Assembly: GCF_004331345.1 (NCBI RefSeq)
Contig: NZ_SJJZ01000006.1
Location: 124,001-188,000 of the forward strand
From: Kribbella soli
GTDB taxonomy: Bacteria; Actinomycetota; Actinomycetes; Propionibacteriales; Kribbellaceae
Reading direction: 5' to 3'
DNA: 64,000 bases
The notes under the pieces are model-generated. The model was given only the letters and a program-made list of their open reading frames with translations. It ran no database searches and was not told the DNA's origin. Below, one piece after another: positions 50,542 through 58,945 of the stretch. Numbering within the stretch: position 1 is the stretch's first letter; each line of letters opens with the position of its first letter. The translations under genes and the position numbers were made by a program.

Positions 50542-52127
50542 CAGTGGCAGCTGTACGTCGGGCTGCCGTCCAGGACCTTGCCGTCGAGCCCGATCAGCTG
50601 CGTGGCGAACGTGTTGTCGGTCATCGACAGCTTCAGTACGCCGAAGTCCGAGAGGATCTTCGCCGTCGCCGGATGCGCGGCGTGCACCGGGTACAGCGGC
50701 GCTCCGCCCATCCCGCCGATGATCTGGACGGGGCCGTTCGCGTCCTTGTCACCGTCGACGTTCTGCGGCAGGAACCGCTCGTAGTGATGGTCGTGCCCGT
50801 TCAGCACCAGGTCGGTCTTCGCCGACACCAGCGTCTGCCAGAGCGGCTCGGCGTCCGGGTTGTCGCCGTGGTCGCCGGAGCTGAACCGCGGGTGGTGGTA
50901 GTACGCCGCGATACAGCCCTTGGTGTTGTTCGCGAGATCCTGCTTCAGCCAGGTGAGCTGTGCCGGCTCGCGGAGCCCCTCTTCCTGCACGAAGTCGTTC
51001 GAGTCGAGCGCGATGAAGTGCCAGTTCCCCTGGTTCCAGCTGTAGTAGTTCTTGCCCTGCGGCGTCGCGATCGAGCCGAAGTAGTCGTGGTACCCCTTGA
51101 ACGGAGTGTCGTCGTACGTCTCGTGGTTGCCCGGGATCGGGTGGGTGATGCTCTTGAACTTCCCCCACGTCTTCGCGTAGTAGTTCTGGAAGTCCGACAG
51201 GTGCGCGTCGTCGTACTGGTTGTCGCCCATCGTGATCACCGCGGTGGGATTCATCGCCTCGACCAGCTTCGCGGTCTTCGGATGGATGCAGTCCGAGTTG
51301 GACGCCGTACAGCGGTCTGCGATGTCACCGGCCGCCGCGAGCACGAACCCGCCGGTCCCACCGGTCGGCGTCGTCACTGCGATCGGCTCGCTCGCGGCCG
51401 ACACGTTCCCGGCCAGGTCGCGGGCGCGCACCGAGTACTTGTACGCCGTGTTCGCGGTCAGCCCGGTGTCGTTGTACTGCGTGCTCGCCGTCGTCGCGAC
51501 CGCAGTGCCGTCACGCAGTACGTCGTACCCGCTGACGCCGATGTTGTCGGTCGAGGCTGTCCAACTGAGGGCGACGGAGGTGGCCGTGGCGCCGGTGCTC
51601 TTCAGACCGGCCGGGACCGTCGGTGCCTGGGTGTCACCGCTCGAGTCGGTCGTGCCGTAGACCTCGAGCTCCCACAGCGAGTAGCCGTACGACGTGCCGC
51701 GCTGCGTGCCGACGACCCGGACGTACCGCCCGTGGCCCTGCAGGCCGGTGAGATCATCGGTCGCACCGTTGCCATCTGCAACGGTCTTGACCGTACTGAA
51801 GGTGGTGCCGTCGTCGGAGACCTCGATCCGGTACGCCTTCGCGTACGCGGCCTCCCAGTTCAGTTTGACCCGGCCGACGGCGGCCGGCTGGCCGAGGTCG
51901 ACGCGGATCCACTGCGGATCGGAACCTTCGGCGCTGGCCCAGCGGGTCGACGTACTGCCGTCGACCGCCTTGCCTGCGGTCAGGGTGTCGTCCTCGATAC
52001 TCGAGGCAATCACCGGCTTGCCCTGCGACAGCAGGGTGTCGGCGTTCATCCGGGCGTTGGCGGCGGAACCGCCGAGCGCGGCGAGCAGACCGACGGGTAG
52101 CACCAGCGCGAACAGGCGCAGTCTCAT
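50541..52127 (-). CDS. Secreted metallophosphoesterase with CBM32 and Fn3 domains
   Basis: The 528-residue exported enzyme has a signal peptide (1-25), a discoidin-like F5/8 C (CBM32) domain (about 30-160, YIxVSDDGTTFSTVKT type) and a fibronectin type III domain (about 165-255). The phosphoesterase domain (about 260-520) contains AAGDIADR, MGDNQYD, IPGNHETYDD, YYHHPRFSS and GHDHHYERF, the full two-metal ligand set. It resembles alkaline/acid phosphatases of the purple type. The discoidin domain suggests binding to a polysaccharide. First gene of the operon. Confidence 0.92.
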   Translation of the reverse strand: MRLRLFALVLPVGLLAALGGSAANARMNADTLLSQGKPVIASSIEDDTLTAGKAVDGSTSTRWASAEGSDPQWIRVDLGQPAAVGRVKLNWEAAYAKAYRIEVSDDGTTFSTVKTVADGNGATDDLTGLQGHGRYVRVVGTQRGTSYGYSLWELEVYGTTDSSGDTQAPTVPAGLKSTGATATSVALSWTASTDNIGVSGYDVLRDGTAVATTASTQYNDTGLTANTAYKYSVRARDLAGNVSAASEPIAVTTPTGGTGGFVLAAAGDIADRCTASNSDCIHPKTAKLVEAMNPTAVITMGDNQYDDAHLSDFQNYYAKTWGKFKSITHPIPGNHETYDDTPFKGYHDYFGSIATPQGKNYYSWNQGNWHFIALDSNDFVQEEGLREPAQLTWLKQDLANNTKGCIAAYYHHPRFSSGDHGDNPDAEPLWQTLVSAKTDLVLNGHDHHYERFLPQNVDGDKDANGPVQIIGGMGGAPLYPVHAAHPATAKILSDFGVLKLSMTDNTFATQLIGLDGKVLDGSPTYSCH

Positions 52128-52158
52128 GAGATACCTCCGGGGGCGCGGAGCCAGAATT

Positions 52159-52177
52159 GTTAGGAAGGTTACCTAAC
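52159..52177. promoter_or_regulatory. Inverted repeat upstream of secreted phosphoesterase
   Basis: GTTAGG (52159-52164) and CCTAAC (52172-52177) flank AAGGTTA, 32 bp before the phosphoesterase start on the minus strand. Position and symmetry suggest an operator; I cannot name the regulator. Confidence 0.5.
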
Positions 52178-52284
52178 GACTAATGGTAGGTAAAGGCCTC
52201 AATTTCGTTACATACGCTGTGCGCATCAACTCTGTGCAGAAGATTCATTGGACGGATCATCGGCGAACTGGTTGGCTCGACGGC

Positions 52285-53262
52285 ATGGATATGCGCACGT
52301 TGGGACGAGCAGGTATCGAGGTCAGCCCGGTCGGATTCGGGTGCTGGGCGATCGGGGGCCCGTTCAGCACCCCGGCCGGCGAACCCCTCGGCTGGGGCGT
52401 GGTCGACGACGAGGAATCGGTGCGCGCGATCCGCCGGGCGGTCGAGCTCGGCGTGACCTTCTTCGACACCGCGGACGTGTACGGCGCCGGCCACAGCGAA
52501 CGCGTACTGGGCCAGGCGCTCGCCGGGATCCGCGACCAGGTGGTGATCGCCTCCAAGTGGGGCAACACCTTCGACGAGTCGACCCGGACCATGCACCACC
52601 AGGACACGACACCCGAGTACGTTCACAAAGCCGTACGGGCGTCGCTCGAACGACTCGGGACCGACTACCTGGATCTCTACCAGCTGCACTTCGACACCAC
52701 CGACGAGATCGCGCTGCCGCTGCGCGAGGCCTGCGAGGAACTGGTCCGCGAGGGGCTGATCCGCAGCTACGCCTGGAGCACCGACACGGTGCACAGCGCC
52801 GAACTCTTCGCGCAGGGCGAGCACTGCGCGGCGGTCCAGCACGAGGCGAGTGTTCTGCACGATGCGCCGGAGTTCTTCGCGCTGTGCGAGCGCGAGGACC
52901 TGGCGAGCATCAACCGCACCCCGCTCGGCATGGGCATCCTCGGCCGCCGGGACGCGAACAAGCCCGCGACCGGCGCGGACATCCGCACCCTGCCGCCGTC
53001 CTGGCTGCGATACTTCGCCGAGGGCGGCGTACCGGCACCGGAATGGTGGGAGAAGGTGTCCGCGATCCGCGACGTACTGCAGAGCGACGGGCGGACGCTC
53101 GCGCAGGGCGCCCTGGGCTGGCTGTGGGCGCGGAGCCCGCGGACGGTGCCGATCCCCGGATTCCGGACAGTCGAGCAGGCCGAGGAGAACACCCGCGCGA
53201 TGGAACTCGGCCCGCTGACGGACGACCAAATGACACAGGTCGCGAAGCTACTGGCCGCCTGA
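52285..53262 (+). CDS. Aldo/keto reductase
   Basis: The 325-residue NADPH-dependent reductase has the AKR barrel: MRTLGRAGIEVSPVGFGCWA, FFDTADVYGAGHSERVLG (Asp and Tyr of the tetrad), VIASKWGN (Lys), LDLYQLHF (His) and a C-terminal IPGFRTVEQAEEN binding NADPH. It is YajO/Tas-like. I chose the ATG at 52285 (MDMRTLG); upstream open sequence covers the divergent promoter region. Substrate unknown. Confidence 0.9.
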   Translation: MDMRTLGRAGIEVSPVGFGCWAIGGPFSTPAGEPLGWGVVDDEESVRAIRRAVELGVTFFDTADVYGAGHSERVLGQALAGIRDQVVIASKWGNTFDESTRTMHHQDTTPEYVHKAVRASLERLGTDYLDLYQLHFDTTDEIALPLREACEELVREGLIRSYAWSTDTVHSAELFAQGEHCAAVQHEASVLHDAPEFFALCEREDLASINRTPLGMGILGRRDANKPATGADIRTLPPSWLRYFAEGGVPAPEWWEKVSAIRDVLQSDGRTLAQGALGWLWARSPRTVPIPGFRTVEQAEENTRAMELGPLTDDQMTQVAKLLAA

Positions 53263-53267
53263 GTCGC

Positions 53268-53837
53268 CTACTGCCACTGGTCGTTCTCACGGTTCAGGTC
53301 GGGGATGGGTCCGAGGAGGGCCCACCCCGGCTCCAGTGACCGGGTGCTCCGGAATCCGCGGTCCTTCGCGAACGCCTTCACGTTCGTACCGTCGGGTACG
53401 TGCATGATCGTGTACCGCGGCGGGTCTTCCCCGTAGAAGCAGAAGAACGTGCGCTCTTGGTCTTTCGCCTGACGCACGATCCTGTCGGTGCTCGGCAGAG
53501 CCAAGTACATCGCCTCATCGTCAGGGGTCGGCCGCTGACAGACCTCGGCCCGGCCGGCGTCGCGCACGCAGATCCACGCTCGGGTCCACACGATCCGTTC
53601 AGCGTGCGGGTGGGCGGCCGCCAACTCCCGCATTCGGCCCTCGGCCTCGCTGAAGGCCGCCTGCGTCTGGTCGAACTCCGTCTCCAGCTTGTCGAACCGG
53701 CGGTGGTCGAACCCGCTGCCGAAATAGACCTCGAGTGATGCGATGACGGCGACCCGAAAGGCCAGGAAGAGCGTCGCCAGGACGATCAGCGTGACGAGCA
53801 GGATCCGGACCGGCGAGCGTCGCCAGGTGGTCGTCAC
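53268..53837 (-). CDS. Hypothetical single-pass membrane protein
   Basis: This 189-residue protein is not recognised. One membrane helix lies at about 12-32 (ILLVTLIVLATLFLAFRVAV). A coiled-coil-like acidic region follows (about 42-72, FDKLETEFDQTQAAFSEAEG), then a globular part with four Cys (ICVRDAGRAEVCQRP; FFCFYGED). The topology suggests an outside C-terminal domain. The GTG at 53837 is chosen with GAGGAG upstream. Its end lies 5 bp from the convergent aldo/keto reductase stop. Confidence 0.72.
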   Translation of the reverse strand: MTTTWRRSPVRILLVTLIVLATLFLAFRVAVIASLEVYFGSGFDHRRFDKLETEFDQTQAAFSEAEGRMRELAAAHPHAERIVWTRAWICVRDAGRAEVCQRPTPDDEAMYLALPSTDRIVRQAKDQERTFFCFYGEDPPRYTIMHVPDGTNVKAFAKDRGFRSTRSLEPGWALLGPIPDLNRENDQWQ

Positions 53838-53921
53838 TGGTCGAGCTCCTCGTGCTGGTGGGCGTCCGAAGCGTCCACCGTACGTGAGCCTGAGGGGCGA
53901 CAAGCACTTGTCTTGGCGCTA

Positions 53922-53935
53922 GTTTATCGATATAC
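53922..53935. promoter_or_regulatory. AT-rich near-palindrome with TATCGATA core
   Basis: GTTTATCGATATAC is a 14-bp palindrome except for one base pair, centred on CG like LacI-family operators. It lies in the 124-bp gap between the lacI stop and the 53837 start. It might serve the lacI/GH51 pair or the small membrane gene. Confidence 0.35.
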
Positions 53936-53961
53936 CTACTGCCGTGCGACGACGGCGGAGG

Positions 53962-54984
53962 TCAGGCGGCGGGTTTCGTCGTGCCTCGGAGGACCAGCTG
54001 CGCGGGTACGACGAGTTCCTTCGGGTCGCCGCCCGGACTGCCGAGCTGCGCCGTCAGCAACGCGGTGATCGCGTCGGCCATCTCCTCGTGCCCCGGGTTG
54101 ACCGTGGACAGCGACGGCACCAGGTACGCCGCCTCGTCGATGTCGTCGAAGCCGACCACCTGGACGTCGTCCGGCACCCGGAGCCCGGCGTCGGCGAGCG
54201 CGCGCAACGCGCCCATCGCCAGTACGTCGGTCAGCGCGAACACGGCATCGAAGGCGGTCCCGCGATCGCGCAGTGCCCGGATCCCGTCGTACCCGTCCTG
54301 CAGGCCGAACGAGCAGCGGACGTTCAGCTCCTGGTCCACCGGTACGCCGGCCTCGGTGTGCGCCAGCGCGTAGCCCTCCGCCCGGAGCGCGGGCATGGTC
54401 GCGGAGCCGGTCGGATCGCCGCCGATCATCGCGATCCGGCGCGCGCCGGTGGCGAGCAAGTGCGCGGTGGCCTGGCGGGCGCCGTCGACGTTGTCCATCA
54501 TCACGTGGTCGAAACGCGACGGCAGCGCCCGCTCCCCGATCATCACCACCGGCGCATCGGTGCGGAGCTGGCCCAGCTCGGCCGGATCGATGTCGACCAC
54601 GCTGAGGATCAGTCCGTCGTACATCCGCAGCCGCGAGAACGCGACCGCGTCCATTTCGCCCTCCCGGCTGGCGCCGGTGCGTTCGGTGACGATCCGCAGG
54701 CCATGCGCCTCGAACCGGTCGGCGAGACGCGCGGCGAGCTGGGCGAAGTACGGGCGTTCCAGCTCTGGTACGGCGAGACCGACCACGCCGGTGCGGCCCG
54801 CGCGCAGGTGCCGTGCGGCCAGGTTCACCTGATACCCGAGCTCGCCGATCGCCGCCAGCACCCGGTCGCGGGTCTCCGGACCGACCCGCGGCCGGCCGTT
54901 GATCACGTTCGACACCGTCATCGTCGATACCCCGGCGAACCGGGCGACGTCGGCCATCGTCACGACACTCGATGGCTTCCCCAT
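53962..54984 (-). CDS. LacI-family repressor (arabinofuranosidase locus)
   Basis: The 340-residue repressor has an HTH (TMADVARFAGVSTMTVSNVINGRP, about 9-32) and hinge AARHLRAGRTGVVGLAVPE. The sugar-binding core ends with VQVVGFDDIDEAAY. The ATG at 54984 is chosen because it gives the usual distance to the HTH. It is divergent from a GH51 gene with only 31 bp between the starts, so it probably represses that gene in the absence of arabinose-type sugars. Confidence 0.9.
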   Translation of the reverse strand: MGKPSSVVTMADVARFAGVSTMTVSNVINGRPRVGPETRDRVLAAIGELGYQVNLAARHLRAGRTGVVGLAVPELERPYFAQLAARLADRFEAHGLRIVTERTGASREGEMDAVAFSRLRMYDGLILSVVDIDPAELGQLRTDAPVVMIGERALPSRFDHVMMDNVDGARQATAHLLATGARRIAMIGGDPTGSATMPALRAEGYALAHTEAGVPVDQELNVRCSFGLQDGYDGIRALRDRGTAFDAVFALTDVLAMGALRALADAGLRVPDDVQVVGFDDIDEAAYLVPSLSTVNPGHEEMADAITALLTAQLGSPGGDPKELVVPAQLVLRGTTKPAA

Positions 54985-55015
54985 GCGGACCACTGTAAAG
55001 ACCCAGGAGGGCTCA

Positions 55016-56527
55016 ATGCCTGAAGCACGCGTCGCGATCGATCTCGACGTACCGGGACCGACGATCAGCCGGCACCTGTACGGCCACTTCGCCGAGCACC
55101 TCGGGCGGTGCATCTACGGCGGGTTCTACGTCGGCGAGGACTCGCCGATCCCGAACGAAGGCGGGATCCGCCTGGACGTGGTCGAGGCGCTGCGGGCGCT
55201 GAACATCCCGAACCTCCGCTGGCCGGGCGGCTGCTTCGCGGACGAGTACCACTGGAAGGACGGCATCGGACCGAAGTCGGACCGGCCGTCGATGGTGAAC
55301 ACTCACTGGGGCAACGTCGAGGAGAACAACCACTTCGGCACCCACGAGTTCATGGCGTTGTGCGAGCTGCTGGGCGCCGCGCCGTACGTGAACGGGAACG
55401 TGGGCAGCGGGACCGTGCGGGAGATGAGCGAGTGGGTCGAGTACCTGACCCGCGACGGCGACAGCCCGATGGTGCGGCAACGCAAGGCCAACGGCCGGGA
55501 CGAGCCGTGGCAGGTGCCGTTCTGGGGCATCGGCAACGAGGCCTGGGGCTGCGGCGGGAACCTGCGGGCCGAGGCGTACGCCGACCTGGCGCGGCAGTAC
55601 GCCACGTACCTGAAGGACCACGGCGACAACAAGCTGTACCGGATCGCGGCGGGTGCGTCGAACGACGACCTGGCCTGGACCGAGGCGTTGCTGAAGGCGG
55701 TCAGCTGCCTGGGCTGCGGGCGCGACCCCAAGAACATCTACCAGGCGATCTCGTTCCACTACTACACGGTCGCGGGGAGCTGGGAGAACAAGGGCAGCGC
55801 GACCGAGTTCAGCGTCGACGACTACTACCGGACGATGTCGAAGGCGCAGGACATCGAGCGGATCATTCGTGCGCACTCGGCGCTGATGGACGCGTACGAC
55901 CCCGAGCGCAAGATCGGTCTCGTGCTGGACGAATGGGGCACGTGGTGGGATGTGGAGCCGGGAACGAATCCCGGGTTCCTGTACCAGCAGAACGCGATGC
56001 GGGACGCGCTCGTCGCGAGCCTGCACTTCGACGTGTTCCACCGGCACGCCGAGCGGCTCGTGATGGCGAACATCGCGCAGACGGTCAACGTGCTGCAGGC
56101 GATGCTGCTCACCGACGACGAAGGCGGGCTTGTCCGTACGCCGACGTACCACGTCTTCGAGATGAACAAGGGACATCAGGACGCGACGTCGGTGCCGGTG
56201 CACGTGATCGAACCGACGACCTACGATCTCGACGGCAAGGCGATGGATCTGGTGTCGGCGTCCGCCTCGGTGAAGGACGGGCGGGCGCTGGTGTCCGTCA
56301 GCAACCTCGACCCCACTGCGTCGCTGGACGTCGTACTGGATCTTCGCGGCGGATCGCCCAGCGAGGTCACGGGACGGTTGCTGACGGCATCGAAACCGCA
56401 GACCTACAACACTGTCGCGGATCCGGATGCGGTGGCTCCGGTTCCGTTGAAGCTGGAACCGGAGCCGCGCGGGTTGCGGGTTACGCTCCCGCCGCACTCC
56501 TTTGCAACGGTCAGTTTGGTTTTGTGA
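55016..56527 (+). CDS. GH51 alpha-L-arabinofuranosidase
   Basis: The 503-residue retaining glycosidase acts on terminal alpha-L-arabinofuranosyl groups of arabinan or arabinoxylan fragments. The catalytic acid/base is Glu175 (WGIGNEAWGCGG) and the nucleophile Glu306 (LVLDEWGTWWD). An N-terminal LYGHFAEHLGRCIYGG and LRWPGGCFADEYHW line the sugar site; a C-terminal beta-sandwich follows from about 390. There is no signal peptide, so it is intracellular. AGGAGG lies 5 bases before the ATG. The end overlaps the convergent merR gene by 17 bp. Confidence 0.95.
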   Translation: MPEARVAIDLDVPGPTISRHLYGHFAEHLGRCIYGGFYVGEDSPIPNEGGIRLDVVEALRALNIPNLRWPGGCFADEYHWKDGIGPKSDRPSMVNTHWGNVEENNHFGTHEFMALCELLGAAPYVNGNVGSGTVREMSEWVEYLTRDGDSPMVRQRKANGRDEPWQVPFWGIGNEAWGCGGNLRAEAYADLARQYATYLKDHGDNKLYRIAAGASNDDLAWTEALLKAVSCLGCGRDPKNIYQAISFHYYTVAGSWENKGSATEFSVDDYYRTMSKAQDIERIIRAHSALMDAYDPERKIGLVLDEWGTWWDVEPGTNPGFLYQQNAMRDALVASLHFDVFHRHAERLVMANIAQTVNVLQAMLLTDDEGGLVRTPTYHVFEMNKGHQDATSVPVHVIEPTTYDLDGKAMDLVSASASVKDGRALVSVSNLDPTASLDVVLDLRGGSPSEVTGRLLTASKPQTYNTVADPDAVAPVPLKLEPEPRGLRVTLPPHSFATVSLVL

Positions 56528-57329
56528 TCGCGATCTGGAACTCGTGCACCCAGTTCGCCGGGTTGTCCGGGTCGAACTGCACGGTGACCTCACGCGCGTA
56601 GCCCTGGCTGCGGTAGCCGTTGTCCTCGATCCACCGGGCCAACGTCTGCATGCTGCGATCGGCCTCCATCATGTCGCCCTGGTGGACGATGGTGGCCGCC
56701 TGCGCGAGCTCCGGAAGCTCCAGTACGTCGACGTCCGCCGCCGTCCCGGTCTCCACCGGTACGGCGGCGTGCACGCGGATCGTGTCGTTCTCGGCGTCCT
56801 CGTAGTACGCGACCGGCGAACCGCACGGGTTCACACCGGCCGCGCCGAGGCGTTCGAAGAGCTGCCCGAACAAGGGCTGCAGCACCGGGCCGATGTCCGC
56901 ACCGTCGTAGCTCGGTGAGATCGCGGACAGTTCGGCGACCCGGGTCGGGGCGATGTGTTTCAGGACGACGTCTTCGGTGGGCATGTGACCTTCCCTCTCG
57001 ATGAGTCGGAGCCTCGCCTCGACGCTCGTCAGCCGGGCCGCGCTGCGGGCCAACTCGTCCTCGAGCTGGGCCTGCCGCAGTCGCAGCATGCCGCGCAGTT
57101 CCTCGGCGGACAGCTTGGCGTCGACGATCTCGCTGACCTGCTGCAGGCTGAACCCGAGGTCCTTGAGCGCGATGATCCGGTTCAGCCGGCTGAACTGGTC
57201 GGCCGAGTAGAACCGGTAGCCGGTCGCCGCGTCGACCACGGCCGGGCGAAGCAGCCCGAGCGCGTCGTAGTGCCGCAGCATCCGCGCCGACACCTGCCCG
57301 AACGCCGCGAAGTCTCCGATGGTGAACAT
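56511..57329 (-). CDS. MerR-family regulator with GyrI-like effector domain
   Basis: The 272-residue regulator has an N-terminal MerR HTH (MFTIGDFAAFGQVSARMLRHYDALGLLRP, about 1-29), a long coiled coil (about 75-112) and a C-terminal GyrI/SOUL-like effector-binding domain (about 118-272). This is the BltR/TipA-type multidrug-sensing architecture. No efflux gene follows, so it may act elsewhere or on itself. A perfect dyad with MerR-like features lies 16 bp before the start. Confidence 0.88.
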   Translation of the reverse strand: MFTIGDFAAFGQVSARMLRHYDALGLLRPAVVDAATGYRFYSADQFSRLNRIIALKDLGFSLQQVSEIVDAKLSAEELRGMLRLRQAQLEDELARSAARLTSVEARLRLIEREGHMPTEDVVLKHIAPTRVAELSAISPSYDGADIGPVLQPLFGQLFERLGAAGVNPCGSPVAYYEDAENDTIRVHAAVPVETGTAADVDVLELPELAQAATIVHQGDMMEADRSMQTLARWIEDNGYRSQGYAREVTVQFDPDNPANWVHEFQIAITKPN

Positions 57330-57345
57330 GCAGCCACCTTCCGGC

Positions 57346-57360
57346 TTGACACAGTGTCAA
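57346..57360. promoter_or_regulatory. MerR-type operator dyad
   Basis: TTGACAC (57346-57352) and GTGTCAA (57354-57360) are perfect arms around one base, 16 bp before the merR start. On the minus strand a second TTGACC lies just upstream, so the dyad may sit in the spacer or over the -10 of the merR promoter. Confidence 0.65.
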
Positions 57361-57385
57361 GGTCAAGCCGGAACGAGCGTACTGG

Positions 57386-57649
57386 TCAGGAAGCGACGTG
57401 GGTACGGCGGTCGCGGACCGCGGCGACGGTGAGGGTCGTCACCAGGAGGGCGGCCCCGCCGCCGCCGAAGCCGGTGACCAGGGTGCCGCGGCTGCTCAGC
57501 CGGGCGTCGCACTGCATCGGCGTGATGCCCTTGTCGGGCTGGAAGACCGAGCCGCAGCTGTCCCCGCCGGCATGGACCGGCCGGACGGCGAGCACCACCC
57601 CGACGATCAGCAGGACTGCACCCACCGCGCCGAGGACCTTGCTCAGCAC
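57386..57649 (-). CDS. Small two-helix membrane protein
   Basis: This 87-residue protein has two hydrophobic helices (about 5-23 VLGAVGAVLLIVGVVLAV and 58-78). A short outside loop with two Cys (GDSCGSVFQPD and MQCDARL) may be disulfide-linked. It matches a common actinobacterial type without known function. A GTG start with GAGGACG upstream supports the call. It lies upstream of merR on the same strand with a 56-bp gap. Confidence 0.65.
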   Translation of the reverse strand: MLSKVLGAVGAVLLIVGVVLAVRPVHAGGDSCGSVFQPDKGITPMQCDARLSSRGTLVTGFGGGGAALLVTTLTVAAVRDRRTHVAS

Positions 57650-57750
57650 CGGCCGTCCTCGGTGATGTGGGGGCAGGCGTCAGGCAGGACCGACCGCTGT
57701 TGGCGGGTCAGAGCCCACATACGCACCCTCAGCTCCCTGGCAGCTCGGTA

Positions 57751-57766
57751 AGATTTGATCAAATCT
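57751..57766. promoter_or_regulatory. AT-rich 16-bp perfect palindrome
   Basis: AGATTTGATCAAATCT reads identically on both strands, 101 bp upstream of the small membrane gene on the minus strand. It stands out against GC-rich surroundings and is a plausible operator; the regulator is unknown. Confidence 0.5.
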
Positions 57767-57817
57767 AACGCAGCTAGCAGGCTGCTCAGAAGTTGGGCAG
57801 GGCACCCTGCTGGAATC

Positions 57818-57920
57818 TTCACCCAGTTCTAACGCGACCCGGGCCACACCGGTTCACCCGTTCTAACGCTGCCTGGGGCCTACCGGTTCACCCTGTTCTA
57901 CGCTGCCCTGGCCGCTTCGG
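57818..57920. repeat. Three degenerate 34-35 bp tandem repeats
   Basis: Units at 57818-57852, 57853-57886 and 57887-57920 each run from TTCACCC through GTTCTAACGC (GTTCTACGC in unit 3) to a CGG end. A partial TTCAGCGG follows in the end of the alcohol dehydrogenase gene. Head-to-tail with no spacers, so this is not a CRISPR array. Confidence 0.75.
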
Positions 57921-57921
57921 T

Positions 57922-58926
57922 TCAGCGGTCGAGGACCGCGACCAGGGACCCGCTCGCGCGACCGTGAGCGACGTCCGCGAGGGCTCGGTCGACGGCGTCG
58001 AACGGGATGATCGACGTGTGCGCCGCGACCGGCAGCCGGGCGATCAGGCGGAACAGCTCCTCGCCGTCACGACGGGTGTTGGAGGTGACGCTGCGGAGAT
58101 CGCGCTCGTGGAAGAGGTACCGCTCGTAGTTCAGCACCGGTACGTCGGACAGGTAGATGCCGGCCACCGCCACAGTTCCACCGGGCTTGAGCGATTCGAG
58201 CGCAGACGGAACCACGTCGCCGGCCGGGGCGAACACGATCGCCGAGTCCAGCGGCACCGGCGGCCGATCCCCGACGAACGCAGCACCCAACTCACGCGCG
58301 AGGGCCTGGTTCCGCTCGCCACGGGTCACCACGAACAGCTCGGCACCCTGAGCCAGGGCAAGCTGCGCGGTGAGATGCGCACTAGACCCGAAGCCGTAGA
58401 TACCGAGCCGGCCGCCGGGCGGCAGGTTCGCTCGGAGCAGGGAGCGGTAGCCAATGATCCCGGCACACAGCCACGGCGCGAGCTCCACCGCGGGACGATC
58501 CGCCGGCAACGCGTAGGCGTAGTCCTCCGGCACCACGGCGTACTCCGCGAAACCGCCGTCGGCGTCCCAGCCCGTGTACGTCGACCGCGGGCAGAGGTTC
58601 TCGGATCCTTGCCGGCAGAACTCGCAGACGCCGCAGGTGCCGCGCAGCCAGGCGATTCCGACCCGGTCCCCGATCGCGAACCGCTCGGCCGCCGTACCGC
58701 GATCGACCACCTGCCCGACAGCCTGGTGGCCCGGGACGACGCCTGGGCGCTTCGGCGCCAGGTCGCCCTCGGTCAGATGCAGATCAGTCCGGCAGATCCC
58801 GCACGCCTCGACCTGCACCAGTACTTCGTGGGCACCAGGCTCTGGAACGGTACGGCGTACGCGCTGTAGCGGACCGTCGTCGACGGGTCCCGGATGATCC
58901 ACTGCCCACGCCTGCATCTGCTGCAT
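57922..58926 (-). CDS. Zinc-dependent alcohol dehydrogenase
   Basis: The 334-residue medium-chain dehydrogenase has catalytic zinc ligands Cys45 (ACGICRTD) and His67, and structural zinc cysteines 98, 101, 104 and 112 (CGVCEFCRQGSENLC). The NAD loop is LGIYGFGSSAHL. The usual GHE after the catalytic His is GHQ here. It belongs to the AdhP-like TIGR02822 group. It could oxidise alcohols from the alkane pathway, but it lies 53 kb from prmABCD, so this is only a possibility. Confidence 0.9.
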   Translation of the reverse strand: MQQMQAWAVDHPGPVDDGPLQRVRRTVPEPGAHEVLVQVEACGICRTDLHLTEGDLAPKRPGVVPGHQAVGQVVDRGTAAERFAIGDRVGIAWLRGTCGVCEFCRQGSENLCPRSTYTGWDADGGFAEYAVVPEDYAYALPADRPAVELAPWLCAGIIGYRSLLRANLPPGGRLGIYGFGSSAHLTAQLALAQGAELFVVTRGERNQALARELGAAFVGDRPPVPLDSAIVFAPAGDVVPSALESLKPGGTVAVAGIYLSDVPVLNYERYLFHERDLRSVTSNTRRDGEELFRLIARLPVAAHTSIIPFDAVDRALADVAHGRASGSLVAVLDR

Positions 58927-58945
58927 ATCTCCATCATGCGGCTCG

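Noticed and set aside
57818..57920. Tandem repeats considered as a short CRISPR array.
   Set aside because: Units are contiguous, without unique spacers of even length, and no cas genes are present.
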